Part shown: piece after piece, positions 9,115 through 17,092 of the stretch
How positions within the stretch are numbered: position 1 is the stretch's first letter
How the letters are laid out: the number at the start of each line of letters is the position of its first letter
NCBI RefSeq assembly: GCF_020733705.1
Contig: NZ_JAJFZM010000001.1
Coordinates: 1,116,001 to 1,180,000, forward strand
DNA from: Nocardia australiensis
GTDB lineage: Bacteria > Actinomycetota > Actinomycetes > Mycobacteriales > Mycobacteriaceae
Length of the DNA stretch: 64,000 bases
Direction: 5' to 3'
Program-made: the position numbers and the translations under genes
Notes under the pieces: model-generated
Told to the model about the DNA's origin: nothing
The model's database searches: none
The model's input: only the letters and a program-made list of their open reading frames with translations

Positions 9115-9834
9115 GTGATTCTGCTCGCAGCGACAGAATCGGTAAGCAACGTTGCGCTGACCCAGCTGATGGATCCGATGTACCTGCTCACCGACACGTG
9201 GCTGAAGAACGCGGTGCTTCCAGCAATCCTGGTCATCGTCTTCATCGAGACCGGGCTGCTGTTCCCGATCCTGCCGGGTGATTCCCTGTTGTTCACCGGC
9301 GGTCTGCTGTCGGCCGGTGACAATGCGCCCGTCTCGATCTGGGTGCTGTTGCCCGCCGTGATGATCACGGCCTTCGCGGGAGATCAATGCGCGTATTGGA
9401 TCGGCCGGGCGATCGGGCCCGCGCTGTTCCACAAGGAAGACACCCGCTTCTTCAAGAAGCATTACGTCACCGAGACACACGCGTTCTTCGAGAAACACGG
9501 GCCGAAGACCATCATCCTGGCCCGTTTCGTGCCGATCGTGCGCACATTCATGCCGGTGCTCGCGGGCGTGTCCAAGATGGACTACCGCAAGTTCGTCATT
9601 TTCGACATCGTCGGCGCGATCCTGTGGGGCGGCGGCATCACGGTCCTCGGCTACTTCCTCGGCGGAGTGGAATTCATCAAGAACCACGTCGAGGCGATCT
9701 TCCTGCTGATCGTCTTCGTGTCGATCCTGCCCGGCATCGTGACCGTGGCGAAGCGGCTGCTCAACCGTGGCTCCAGCGCGCAGGCCGCGCCGGAGACCGA
9801 GCTGGCCGCCTCAGCGAACGAGCCGACCCACTGA
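9115..9834 (+). CDS. DedA family membrane protein
   Basis: 239 residues; start at GTG 9115 because AGGAGG lies 4 bases upstream. A DedA/SNARE-associated (VTT) protein with several membrane helices: 'AILVIVFIETGLLFPILPGDSLL' (residues ~35-55) and the diagnostic 'LARFVPIVRTFMPVLAGVSKM' segment with the conserved Arg and Pro. DedA proteins are implicated in lipid (undecaprenyl phosphate or phospholipid) transport across the cytoplasmic membrane and in envelope homeostasis. Orthologous in position to Rv0364. It ends 4 bases before the second DedA gene's start, so the two are surely co-transcribed. Confidence 0.93.
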   Translation: MILLAATESVSNVALTQLMDPMYLLTDTWLKNAVLPAILVIVFIETGLLFPILPGDSLLFTGGLLSAGDNAPVSIWVLLPAVMITAFAGDQCAYWIGRAIGPALFHKEDTRFFKKHYVTETHAFFEKHGPKTIILARFVPIVRTFMPVLAGVSKMDYRKFVIFDIVGAILWGGGITVLGYFLGGVEFIKNHVEAIFLLIVFVSILPGIVTVAKRLLNRGSSAQAAPETELAASANEPTH

Positions 9835-9838
9835 GCCA

Positions 9839-10537
9839 GTGTCCGTAGCGCCGTTTCACCTAGCAGTGGGCAATTTCGATCCACTGACCTCCGCGGGCCC
9901 AGCGCTCGTCTGGACGGTGGTGCTCGTCTTCGTCCTCATCGAATGCGCCCTGATCATCGGGCTGTTCCTGCCCGGCGACTCCATGCTGATCACCGCGGGC
10001 ATCATGATGGCCGGGCATGCCTCCGGCGAGGCCCAGGTGTGGGCGCTGTCGGTGGGCACCATGATCGCCGCCGTCGCCGGTAATCAGGTGGGTTACGTCA
10101 TCGGTCACCGCACTGGCCACCATTTAGTGGCCAGGAAGAATGGCCGCTACATCAATACCCGCAACCTGCAACGGGTTACCGAGCTGTTGCAGAAACACGG
10201 GTTCGTCGCGGTACTCATCGCCCGCTGGATTCCGTGGGTGCGCACCCTGTGCCCGATGGTCGCGGGCGCGGCCAAGATGGATCACCGCAAGTACACGTTG
10301 GCCAGCACGATCGGCGCGATTATCTGGGCGCCGGTACTGCTGCTGATCGGCTACTACGCGGGCAGCTTCCTGGATCGGGTGCCGTGGCTGATGCCCATGG
10401 TGGTCGGCACGCTGGTGGTCGGGCTGATCATCGGCACCGGGCTCGGGATCCGGCACTACCGGCAGGAGATGCGCAAGCCCGCCGAGGATTTCGATCTCGA
10501 GATCGCGCCGGCCGGCGCGCTCGAACCCGAGTGCTGA
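9839..10537 (+). CDS. Second DedA family membrane protein
   Basis: 232 residues from GTG 9839, which begins 4 bases after the stop of the preceding DedA gene. Conserved features are 'LIIGLFLPGDSMLITAG' (residues ~40-55) and 'IARWIPWVRTLCPMVAGAAKMDHRKY'-type re-entrant motif (first 14 residues of it IARWIPWVRTLCPM), followed by two more membrane helices and a short acidic tail. It differs clearly from its upstream neighbour (R.FVPIVRTF vs RWIPWVRTL), so this is an old tandem pair, not a recent duplication. No strong ribosome binding site is seen, suggesting translational coupling. Confidence 0.92.
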   Translation: MSVAPFHLAVGNFDPLTSAGPALVWTVVLVFVLIECALIIGLFLPGDSMLITAGIMMAGHASGEAQVWALSVGTMIAAVAGNQVGYVIGHRTGHHLVARKNGRYINTRNLQRVTELLQKHGFVAVLIARWIPWVRTLCPMVAGAAKMDHRKYTLASTIGAIIWAPVLLLIGYYAGSFLDRVPWLMPMVVGTLVVGLIIGTGLGIRHYRQEMRKPAEDFDLEIAPAGALEPEC

Positions 10538-10562
10538 TCGGCTCCAAGTGCTGATCGGCACA

Positions 10563-10592
10563 GCCCGGCGGAATCCGTAGCCAGCGCCGGGC
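10563..10592. terminator. Bidirectional hairpin between DedA pair and GH76 gene
   Basis: GCCCGGCG and CGCCGGGC form an 8-bp stem around a 14-base loop in the 59-base gap between two convergent genes. No U-tract follows on either strand, so it would act as an L-shaped or I-shaped actinobacterial terminator. Confidence 0.5.
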
Positions 10593-10596
10593 CCCG

Positions 10597-11754
10597 TCAG
10601 AACCCGGCGGCCGCGACCTGGTAGGCGGCCTCCATCAGCATCCAGCCCGACAACTGCACCGACATATCGCGCTCAGGCACCCGTGACGAGGTCACTGAAC
10701 CACCGGCCGTGAACTGCCCGGCACCCGAACGGCCGCCGGGCAGCTGGGCCGGGGAACTCCAGTCATGGCCGAACAGTGGCTCGCCCTCGACCTCGAGTCG
10801 ATTCGACCAGGCGGCGGTGGCGGAGGCCTGGACGAGCCCCGCCGCCAAACGCCGATCCGCCACCTGCGCTCGATCCTCGCCCGGCAGCATGACCGCGACG
10901 ACCGCGAGATATCGGGCCAGGATCCCATTGAACAGGCCACCGTCACCTCCGCCGCCGCCGTTGATCACGCCATGGGTGCTCAAGTGCTCCTGCACCGCTT
11001 CGAGCAACCGGTGCACGCGCTCGAAATGCCTGGCCTCGCCGGTGTGCACGGCGAGTTCCGCCTCTAGACCGAGCACAACGCCCTGGCAGTAGCTGAACAC
11101 CGGGCGCTCGATCTCCCCGGACGGCAGGTGGATGCCGTCGAGGATCAGCCCGGTCTCCGTATCGCGTAGCGTCTCGTCGAGCCAGTCGGCCATCTCCTGA
11201 GCACGTGCGTGCCGTCCGAGCCGAGCCAACGCGATCGCGGCCGGACCGTTGGCGGGCGCGTTGAAATAGTCCGAGCCCTTACGCCACGGAATCGCGCCGC
11301 CGTGATCGGGATCCCGCGCCTCGTAGAGTTCCTTCTCCAACGCGACGAGTCCACCGCCCGCCGCCACACTCTGGGTTCGCTCCGCTCGTTCCAAAGCTAT
11401 GGCGAGCCAAGCCATGTCGTCGTAGTAGTTGTTGGTCCAGCCGGTGATATTGCGAATGCGATGCGTGCGCGTTAGGACGCCGATTCGCTTGCGGCGCACC
11501 GGACTCGGCGCGCGGTTCGCGACGTCGATCGCGCAATCGATCAGATGCGCCTGCCACCAGTAATGCCAGGAAACGAACAGTCGCTCGCGCCTGGTGGCGG
11601 GCCAGCCGACCACACCCAATTCCGTTCCGGGACAAGCCCACAACGCCCGCAGGTGGCGGGAGACGATCGCGGATTCCGCCATGTCCGCTCGCTCCGACCA
11701 TAGATCGGGGGTCGCAGTGGCGTCCTGCCCTGTGCCCGGGCTCCGCGAGGTCAT
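10597..11754 (-). CDS. Glycoside hydrolase family 76 protein
   Basis: 385 residues. GH76 enzymes are alpha-1,6-mannan endo-hydrolases or transglycosylases with an (alpha/alpha)6 barrel. The diagnostic catalytic signature 'WTNNYYDDMAWLA' with the paired aspartates is at about residues 106-118. Other typical parts are 'RHLRALWACPGTELGVVGWP', 'WWQAHLIDCAID' and 'YCQGVVLGLEAEL'. No signal peptide is seen, so it seems cytoplasmic, which is also how I understand the M. tuberculosis counterpart Rv0365c. In this organism the natural substrate could be lipomannan/lipoarabinomannan or its precursors (inference). Convergent with the DedA pair. Confidence 0.88.
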   Translation of the reverse strand: MTSRSPGTGQDATATPDLWSERADMAESAIVSRHLRALWACPGTELGVVGWPATRRERLFVSWHYWWQAHLIDCAIDVANRAPSPVRRKRIGVLTRTHRIRNITGWTNNYYDDMAWLAIALERAERTQSVAAGGGLVALEKELYEARDPDHGGAIPWRKGSDYFNAPANGPAAIALARLGRHARAQEMADWLDETLRDTETGLILDGIHLPSGEIERPVFSYCQGVVLGLEAELAVHTGEARHFERVHRLLEAVQEHLSTHGVINGGGGGDGGLFNGILARYLAVVAVMLPGEDRAQVADRRLAAGLVQASATAAWSNRLEVEGEPLFGHDWSSPAQLPGGRSGAGQFTAGGSVTSSRVPERDMSVQLSGWMLMEAAYQVAAAGF

Positions 11755-11798
11755 AGGTCAATGGTGCCAGTTCGATCCCGAATCGCGCGCCCGAATTG

Positions 11799-12473
11799 TT
11801 ACCAGGCCGTGGTCAAATCGGCATGTTGGCCGATCCACGCGTGCATGGCGATGCCAGCGGCCACGCCCGCGTTGATGCTGCGGGTCGAGCCGAACTGGGC
11901 AATCGAGACCGTCATCGCCGCCGCGTCCTTCGCGTGTTCGGTGACACCAGGTCCCTCCTGCCCGAAAAGCAGCAGGCAGTGGCGTGGCAGCACTGCGGTT
12001 TCCAGTGGCACCGAACCAGGTGTGTTGTCCACCGCGACCACGGTGAGGCCGGCCCCTGCGGCGAAAGCAAGCAACTCGGCGATATCGGTGTGATGTTCGA
12101 TGTGCTGGTAGCGATCGGTAACCATGGCGCCGCGCCGATTCCACCTGCGCCTGCCGACAATGTGCACGGCCGCGGCGGCGAAGGCGTTCGCGGTGCGCAC
12201 CACGGTGCCGATATTCGCGTCGTGCCCGAAGTTCTCGATGGCGACGTGGAAGGGATGCCTGCGCCGATCGATGTCGGCGATGATGGCCTCACGCGTCCAA
12301 TAGCGATAGGCGTCGACCACATTGCGCCGGTCGCCGCCCGCGAGCAATTCCGGGTCCAGGCGCGGATCCGCCGGGGGCGGTTCGCCGTGTTCCTGTACCC
12401 ACGGACCGACACCGTGCGGATGCTCGCCCCACTCGGTGGGACCGGGGAGAGCCGTCTCCGGGGTGTCATTCAC
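11799..12473 (-). CDS. TrmH (SpoU)-family RNA 2'-O-methyltransferase
   Basis: 224 residues from GTG 12473 (VNDTPETALPGP); an ATG at 12500 is also open but lies against a hairpin at 12503-12524. SPOUT-fold features: 'HVAIENFGHDANIGTVVRTAN' region (motif 1, N-I-G-T-V-V-R), 'LLLFGQEGPGV' (motif 2) and 'SIAQFGSTRSINAGVAAGIA' (motif 3, SxNxxxA), which bind S-adenosylmethionine through the knot. The substrate is a tRNA or rRNA ribose; which one is not clear. Equivalent to Rv0380c. It is 44 bases upstream of the GH76 gene on the same strand. Confidence 0.9.
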   Translation of the reverse strand: MNDTPETALPGPTEWGEHPHGVGPWVQEHGEPPPADPRLDPELLAGGDRRNVVDAYRYWTREAIIADIDRRRHPFHVAIENFGHDANIGTVVRTANAFAAAAVHIVGRRRWNRRGAMVTDRYQHIEHHTDIAELLAFAAGAGLTVVAVDNTPGSVPLETAVLPRHCLLLFGQEGPGVTEHAKDAAAMTVSIAQFGSTRSINAGVAAGIAMHAWIGQHADLTTAW

Positions 12474-12502
12474 CCGGACAATGCTAATTCCGGCCCTCAA
12501 CG

Positions 12503-12524
12503 CGTCCCCGCCGAGGCGGGGACG
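12503..12524 (-). terminator. Hairpin after DUF4190 gene
   Basis: CGTCCCCGC-CGAG-GCGGGGACG, a perfect 9-bp stem with a 4-base loop, 9 bases beyond the stop codon of the DUF4190 gene and just upstream of the methyltransferase start. No U-tract. Confidence 0.55.
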
Positions 12525-12532
12525 TCGCGGTG

Positions 12533-12862
12533 TCAGTAGGTGGAGGAGGAAGAACCGGCGACGACACCGATGACGATGGCCGCGACGAAGACCACGATGC
12601 CGATGATGATCAGCACCGAGGAGATGATTCCGCAGACATAGCCGATCATCACGTTGCTGCGCCCGCCGATGGTGCCATTGGAGGCGTCGATCTCGTTGAG
12701 CGCCTTCCTACCCATCACCCACGCGAAAGGCCCGAGAATCTGGCAGAACACCAGGCCGAGGATGCCCAGGATAAGGATTGTGGTGGCCTGCGAATGGTCC
12801 TGCGGCGGACCGTAACCATAGGGTGAATAGCCGTATTGCGGCGGCGGAGGCGGGTAGCTCAT
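12533..12862 (-). CDS. DUF4190 small membrane protein
   Basis: 109 residues: a Pro/Tyr/Gly-rich N-terminus (MSYPPPPPQYGYSPYGYG), then two membrane helices separated by 'GRKALNEIDASNGTIGGRSN', the standard DUF4190 layout. Such proteins are common beside signalling genes in actinobacteria, with unknown function. It is divergent from the histidine kinase at 12947, sharing a gap with a 20-bp perfect palindrome. Confidence 0.85.
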   Translation of the reverse strand: MSYPPPPPQYGYSPYGYGPPQDHSQATTILILGILGLVFCQILGPFAWVMGRKALNEIDASNGTIGGRSNVMIGYVCGIISSVLIIIGIVVFVAAIVIGVVAGSSSSTY

Positions 12863-12877
12863 GCGCAGGATGGTAGT

Positions 12878-12897
12878 TGGTGTAGCTAGCTACACCA
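12878..12897. promoter_or_regulatory. 20-bp perfect palindrome (candidate operator)
   Basis: TGGTGTAGCTAGCTACACCA reads the same on both strands. It lies 15 bases upstream of the DUF4190 start and 49 bases upstream of the kinase start. The core TGTAGCTAGCTACA looks like a dimeric repressor or response-regulator site that could control both genes. Confidence 0.6.
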
Positions 12898-12946
12898 GGT
12901 ATTCGCCGGATAGCTCCATCGAATCCGACCACAACCGGAGACAAAT

Positions 12947-14329
12947 ATGGAGTTCATGACCGACACACACGCCGATCCGACCAGCGTGCTCGACGCACCG
13001 GCCGGGCCGCCCGGCCGATCCGCCCAGCGGGTACTGCGCGCGGTGCTACGGGCACCGGTCCAGGCCCGTACCTGGAAGGAATTGGCCTACGTATTCACGG
13101 TTTTCGCGCTCGGTTGCGTCGCGATCACCTATCTGTTCGCCGGTTTCCTCGTCGGGCTGTATGCCACGTTCGTCATCATCGGGCCGTGGGTGCTCGCGCT
13201 GGTGATCGTGGGTGGCAGGACCTGGGGCCGGATCTATCGCACACTGTGCCGAAATCTGCTCGGTACCATGGTGGTCGCGCCGCCACGGTTCGCGCCGAAA
13301 CCGGGGCTGATCGGATTTCTGAAAAGCGCCTTCACCGATCGGGCCGGTTGGCGGGCGATCGCGTTCCTCATCGCACAGGCCGTACTGGGTATGGTGGTCG
13401 GCTATTTCGTGCTTATCGCAATCGTGATCGTGGTATTCACGGCGATCTCGCCGATTCCGTGGGTGCTGTTGCATCCGACGAATACCGACGACAACGGCGT
13501 CGAACACCATTCACTCGCCCAGTTCGGATCGATCTATATCGACTCCTGGCCAAGGGTGCTGCTCATGTCGGCGGTCGGCATCATCAGCTGCTTCGCCCTG
13601 CCGTGGCTGCTGCGCGGCATCTGCCTGCCGCACCGGGCACTGACGGTGGCATTGCTGTCGGCGACGGCGCGCGATACCCAACTGACCGAACTAAAGGCCA
13701 GCAGAAAGGCCGCGGTCGAGAATGCCGCGGACACGTTGCGCCGCGTCGAACGCGACCTGCACGACGGCACCCAAGCCCGCTTGGTCACCATCGCTATGGC
13801 GTTGGGCCGCGCCGAGGACCGGCTGGCGATCGACGGTGACGCAAGCGATCTGATCGCCGACGCACACGCCAGTTCCAAGGAAGCGCTCACCGAATTGCGT
13901 GAACTCGTGCGCGGAATCCATCCGCCCGCACTGGAACTCGGCGTTGGGCCAGCCCTGGAAACCCTGGCGGCGCGCTGCGCGGTTCCGGTAGAGCTGCGGG
14001 TGCTGCTGCCGCAGCGACCACACCCGGCGATCGAAGCGATCGCCTACTTCTCCGTCGCGGAGCTGCTCACCAATGTGGTCAAACACGCTCACGCGGAACG
14101 TATCTGGATATCGGTCGCGCCGACCGATATCAACACCATCGCGGTCACCGTGCGCGACAACGGAATCGGCGGTGTCTTACCACCCAACGAGGGGGCAACC
14201 GTCGCCGGAAGCGGGCTTTCGGGTCTTGCGGCGCGAGCCCGTGCCGTCGACGGCACCCTGACCGTGCAGAGCCCGACAGGCGGACCCACCGTGGTGACCA
14301 TCCTGCTACCGAAGGCCGGGCCCCAATGA
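12947..14329 (+). CDS. NarL-type sensor histidine kinase
   Basis: 460 residues; ATG 12947 follows CGGAG by 6 bases. Residues 45-225 carry membrane helices in two groups (about 45-90 and 135-225) forming the sensor; residues 255-330 are a HisKA_3 dimerisation domain with phospho-acceptor His272 in 'VERDLHDGTQARLV'; residues 365-455 are an HATPase_c domain with 'ELLTNVVKHA' (N box), 'VRDNGIGG' (G1) and 'GSGLSGLAARA' (G2). It would autophosphorylate and pass phosphate to the response regulator that follows with a 4-base ATGA overlap. The N-terminal part resembles the DUF1206/PspC-independent 'sensor domain' kinases; the signal is unknown. Confidence 0.93.
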   Translation: MEFMTDTHADPTSVLDAPAGPPGRSAQRVLRAVLRAPVQARTWKELAYVFTVFALGCVAITYLFAGFLVGLYATFVIIGPWVLALVIVGGRTWGRIYRTLCRNLLGTMVVAPPRFAPKPGLIGFLKSAFTDRAGWRAIAFLIAQAVLGMVVGYFVLIAIVIVVFTAISPIPWVLLHPTNTDDNGVEHHSLAQFGSIYIDSWPRVLLMSAVGIISCFALPWLLRGICLPHRALTVALLSATARDTQLTELKASRKAAVENAADTLRRVERDLHDGTQARLVTIAMALGRAEDRLAIDGDASDLIADAHASSKEALTELRELVRGIHPPALELGVGPALETLAARCAVPVELRVLLPQRPHPAIEAIAYFSVAELLTNVVKHAHAERIWISVAPTDINTIAVTVRDNGIGGVLPPNEGATVAGSGLSGLAARARAVDGTLTVQSPTGGPTVVTILLPKAGPQ

Positions 14330-15006
14330 GCACACCCGCGACACCACCGCCCCCGACCACGCCGCTGCGCATTGTGATCGCCGAAGACAGCGCGATCCTG
14401 CGCGACGGCCTGGCCGGTCTGCTCACCGAGCGCGGCCATGAGGTGGTGGCCATGGTCGGCGACGCGAGCACGCTGAGCGACGTGGTCGGCGCCCATAACC
14501 CGGATGTCGCCGTGGTCGACGTGCGCATGCCACCATCCTTCACCGACGAGGGTCTGCTCGCCGCGATCGAGCTGCGCAGGAAATACCCGATGACCGGCGT
14601 GCTCGTGTTCTCCCAGTGGATCGAGACCCGCTATGCCACCGAACTCCTCGCCGGTGGCGCGAGCGGCGTCGGCTACCTGCTCAAGGATCGGGTAGCCGAT
14701 GTCCGCGACTTCATCGATGCCTTGAATCGGGTGGCCACCGGCGGTACCGCCCTCGACCCGGAGGTTGTGAGTCAATTGATGGGTGCCGCGCGCCAACAAG
14801 ATTCACTGGCCCGGCTCACCCCGCGCGAACGCGCGGTCCTCGAATTGATGGCGCAAGGGCTGACCAATAACTCGATAGCCACGACATTGACGGTTACCGA
14901 ACGCGCCGTGGAAAAACACATCGGCAATATCTTCGCGAAACTCGATCTACCACCGTCGGATACGCACCATCGCAGGGTGCTCGCGGTGCTGCGTTTGAAG
15001 GGCTGA
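14326..15006 (+). CDS. NarL/LuxR-type response regulator
   Basis: 226 residues. Receiver domain with acidic pocket (E20, D21), phospho-acceptor Asp65 in 'VAVVDVRMPP' and the conserved lysine in 'GYLLKDRV'; then a LuxR HTH domain at about 160-225 ('LTPRERAVLELMAQGLTN', 'TERAVEKHIGNIFAKL'). Overlaps the kinase gene by 4 bases, hence translational coupling and a cognate pair. The nearby palindrome at 12878-12897 is a candidate autoregulatory site (inference). Confidence 0.95.
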   Translation: MSTPATPPPPTTPLRIVIAEDSAILRDGLAGLLTERGHEVVAMVGDASTLSDVVGAHNPDVAVVDVRMPPSFTDEGLLAAIELRRKYPMTGVLVFSQWIETRYATELLAGGASGVGYLLKDRVADVRDFIDALNRVATGGTALDPEVVSQLMGAARQQDSLARLTPRERAVLELMAQGLTNNSIATTLTVTERAVEKHIGNIFAKLDLPPSDTHHRRVLAVLRLKG

Positions 15007-15209
15007 ACCGCCATTGGCCCGGCCGCCCCCGTAACGACGCGGCACACAATGCTGACCTATCTGGGCTGCCGGGACAGCGTGCACGCTTCAGCGATCGTTG
15101 CGGTGTCCCAGTAGAACGGGTGGATCTCGGCGATTCGCGATGAGCGGGTTCGTGCGAGGCGCGGCCGAACTATCCTGGGAAGAGCAGGACAGTCTGGGTG
15201 GAGGCTGAT

Positions 15210-15656
15210 ATGGATCATGTGCGCGTGCTCCGCACGATACTCGGCGTGACCGCCGGGTATGTGGTCTTGCTCGGGCTGTGGCTCGGCTGGTTGCTACCGC
15301 ACACGCCGCCGGGGACCGAGCCCTATCAGATCATCGCGCTCGTCGGACTGTTCGGATCGTGTGTCGGGCTCGGGATGTTGCTGGCCGTGCGGCCGAACCG
15401 GGCGGATCGGCGACTGTGGCGCCAGGGCCTGGAGGGTTGGGCGACCATCGAGGGCACCCACCCGCTCGAGCACACCGATCATCACACCGAGCTCACCGCA
15501 TTGGATCTGGAGCTCACCGTGCCAGGCTCCGAAAGCTACCGGGGCACTATCGTTTTCGATGTAACCCCGGCCGACAAGCCACTGCTGGAGGTCGGCGAAA
15601 CCATCTCGATCCGGGTGGATCCACACAATCGCGATCGCATCATCGTGGTGCTGTGA
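15210..15656 (+). CDS. Small two-helix membrane protein with soluble C-terminal domain
   Basis: 148 residues; ATG 15210 chosen because GGAGG ends 5 bases upstream. Two membrane helices (about 9-30 and 40-62) precede a beta-rich C-terminal domain ('GWATIEGTHPLEHTDHHTEL', 'GETISIRVDPHNRDRIIVVL'), a layout like the short DUF3592-type or NfeD-like membrane proteins. The function is unknown and no family is claimed. It follows the two-component operon after a 200-base gap in which no other gene is evident. Confidence 0.75.
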   Translation: MDHVRVLRTILGVTAGYVVLLGLWLGWLLPHTPPGTEPYQIIALVGLFGSCVGLGMLLAVRPNRADRRLWRQGLEGWATIEGTHPLEHTDHHTELTALDLELTVPGSESYRGTIVFDVTPADKPLLEVGETISIRVDPHNRDRIIVVL

Positions 15657-15705
15657 CGATCACCGTCGCGTTCGATGGGGCCACACCTGCAGCAGTGGGC
15701 CTATC

Positions 15706-16089
15706 TCACTCGCAGGCGATCCCGTCATTGTCACGATCGAGGTGCGCCGCATAACCAGGCTCGCCCCGGTGCAGCGGAGCCTGACCGGCGTTACGGACCG
15801 CGTCACAGTTCTTGTAGTACACCCCGGGGTTCGGAGCCGGACTCGCCGGAACCGACGGAACCGGATTCGCCGGAACCGACGGAACCGGTTCCGACGGAAC
15901 CGACGGTGCCGGAGCCGGAGCGGGCTGCGCCGGAGCCGGACACAGCTGCGCGGATCCGGAGTTGCACAGCAGATCGTTCAGTGGGTCCGCGCCGGCGAGC
16001 GGCGAGCCGAGTACCAATGTGGCAGCGGCGATCAGGCAGGCCGAACCGGCACCGAGTGTGCGCCGACGATTCAGCAGGAAGGTCTTCAC
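15706..16089 (-). CDS. Secreted Excalibur-domain protein with Pro-rich repeat linker
   Basis: 127 residues from GTG 16089 (VKTFLLNRRRTLGAG), giving a normal basic n-region and signal peptide ending near 'LAGA|DPLN'; an ATG at 16110 is the alternative. A linker of proline/valine/serine octapeptides (PSVPSEPV, PSVPANPV, PSVPASPA) leads to a C-terminal Excalibur domain, 'YYKNCDAVRNAGQAPL' and 'YAAHLDRDNDGIACE', with the DxDxDG calcium loop. Paralogue of the gene at 6289. Role unknown, presumably in the envelope. Confidence 0.82.
   Translation of the reverse strand: MKTFLLNRRRTLGAGSACLIAAATLVLGSPLAGADPLNDLLCNSGSAQLCPAPAQPAPAPAPSVPSEPVPSVPANPVPSVPASPAPNPGVYYKNCDAVRNAGQAPLHRGEPGYAAHLDRDNDGIACE
15848..15919. 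repeat. 24-bp tandem repeat, three copies, in Excalibur linker
   Basis: Units start GGAACCGACGG at 15848, 15872 and 15896 and encode the eight-residue Pro-Ser-Val repeats on the minus strand. The first two are nearly identical; the third diverges at its end. Likely to vary in copy number. Confidence 0.7.
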
Positions 16090-16372
16090 GGTGGTTATCC
16101 CAGGGTTCATGGCATGGGGACGAGACTTCCATGCGCGCAACGAGTTCGAACACGCCAGGGACCATGTGAACCCTGACGAACGGCTACTCCCCCGACTGAG
16201 TCGTCGCAAGCGACACGCTAACAGGTCGAGCAGCGCAATCACGGCAAATTAGAGGAAAACAATCCTGCAAATATTTCGAGGCGATACAACAGTTCGACCC
16301 CGACAGACGCTTTCCTGCCGGCGCAGCCCGAGCAGAGGTGTCATCCCGCCTATCCGACGGCGTTGGGGAAGT

Positions 16373-17092
16373 TCAATCCGACGTACCGACAGGCACTTTC
16401 GCGTGTGCTCGTGGGTCGGCGAGCAAGAACTGGGCGGCGGCGTAGGTGGCCAGGATGACCCCCTCACTGACGCGACGAGACCGTTCCCCGTGCGCAAAAA
16501 GCCTGCGCAGCACGATCAGCCCATCGGAGATGGTGAACAGCAGCGCGCCCACGCCGAGCCTGCTACGCGGATCGTGATCGGGAATATTCACCCCCGCAAT
16601 GTTTTTCGAGTCCGGCGCGAGGCCGGGATCGGACGCGAGTACCGCCGCGGTGCCGAGTGTCGCGCCGTAGGCGGTCAACGGCGCGGCGATATTCGGGGCT
16701 TTCGCCCGCATTAGCGCACCCGCACCGAGCCACGCGACCAACCGCGGCACTGCGATCGCGGCATGCGGACGCCCACCGCGCCGCCACCACAGCGCCGAAT
16801 ACCCGGTCTGCATCACCGCGAACGACGACGCGCCCGCAATCAGCCGACGATCGTCGTCCGGGGCGATCAAAAGAACGTCGCCGACCGTCGCGGCGCCGAG
16901 CGAACCGAGCAGCACGGTCCGATCGACTGGATCAATTGCCGCGCCCTCGACCACCACATCCGCCGCGAGCAATGGCATCATCAGTGGTTTGGCGACCCGC
17001 TGTAACCGCTCGCGGCCGGTGACCGCGCCGAATACCGTGACGGCCGCCGCTGCGAGAAACCCGGCTCGAAACGGCCGCGAAGGCGACACCAT
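16373..17092 (-). CDS. YhhN/TMEM86-family membrane protein (lysoplasmalogenase-like)
   Basis: 239 residues with about seven hydrophobic helices. Family hallmarks: 'RVAKPLMMPLLAADV' near residue 35, 'VGDVLLI' with an acidic residue in a helix, and 'LLFTISDGLIVLRRLF' near the end. The TMEM86B member is a lysoplasmalogenase; bacterial members are of uncertain activity. The start ATG overlaps the stop of the FabH-like gene by one base (TGATG), so translation is coupled, suggesting a joint role in lipid metabolism (inference). Confidence 0.8.
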   Translation of the reverse strand: MVSPSRPFRAGFLAAAAVTVFGAVTGRERLQRVAKPLMMPLLAADVVVEGAAIDPVDRTVLLGSLGAATVGDVLLIAPDDDRRLIAGASSFAVMQTGYSALWWRRGGRPHAAIAVPRLVAWLGAGALMRAKAPNIAAPLTAYGATLGTAAVLASDPGLAPDSKNIAGVNIPDHDPRSRLGVGALLFTISDGLIVLRRLFAHGERSRRVSEGVILATYAAAQFLLADPRAHAKVPVGTSD

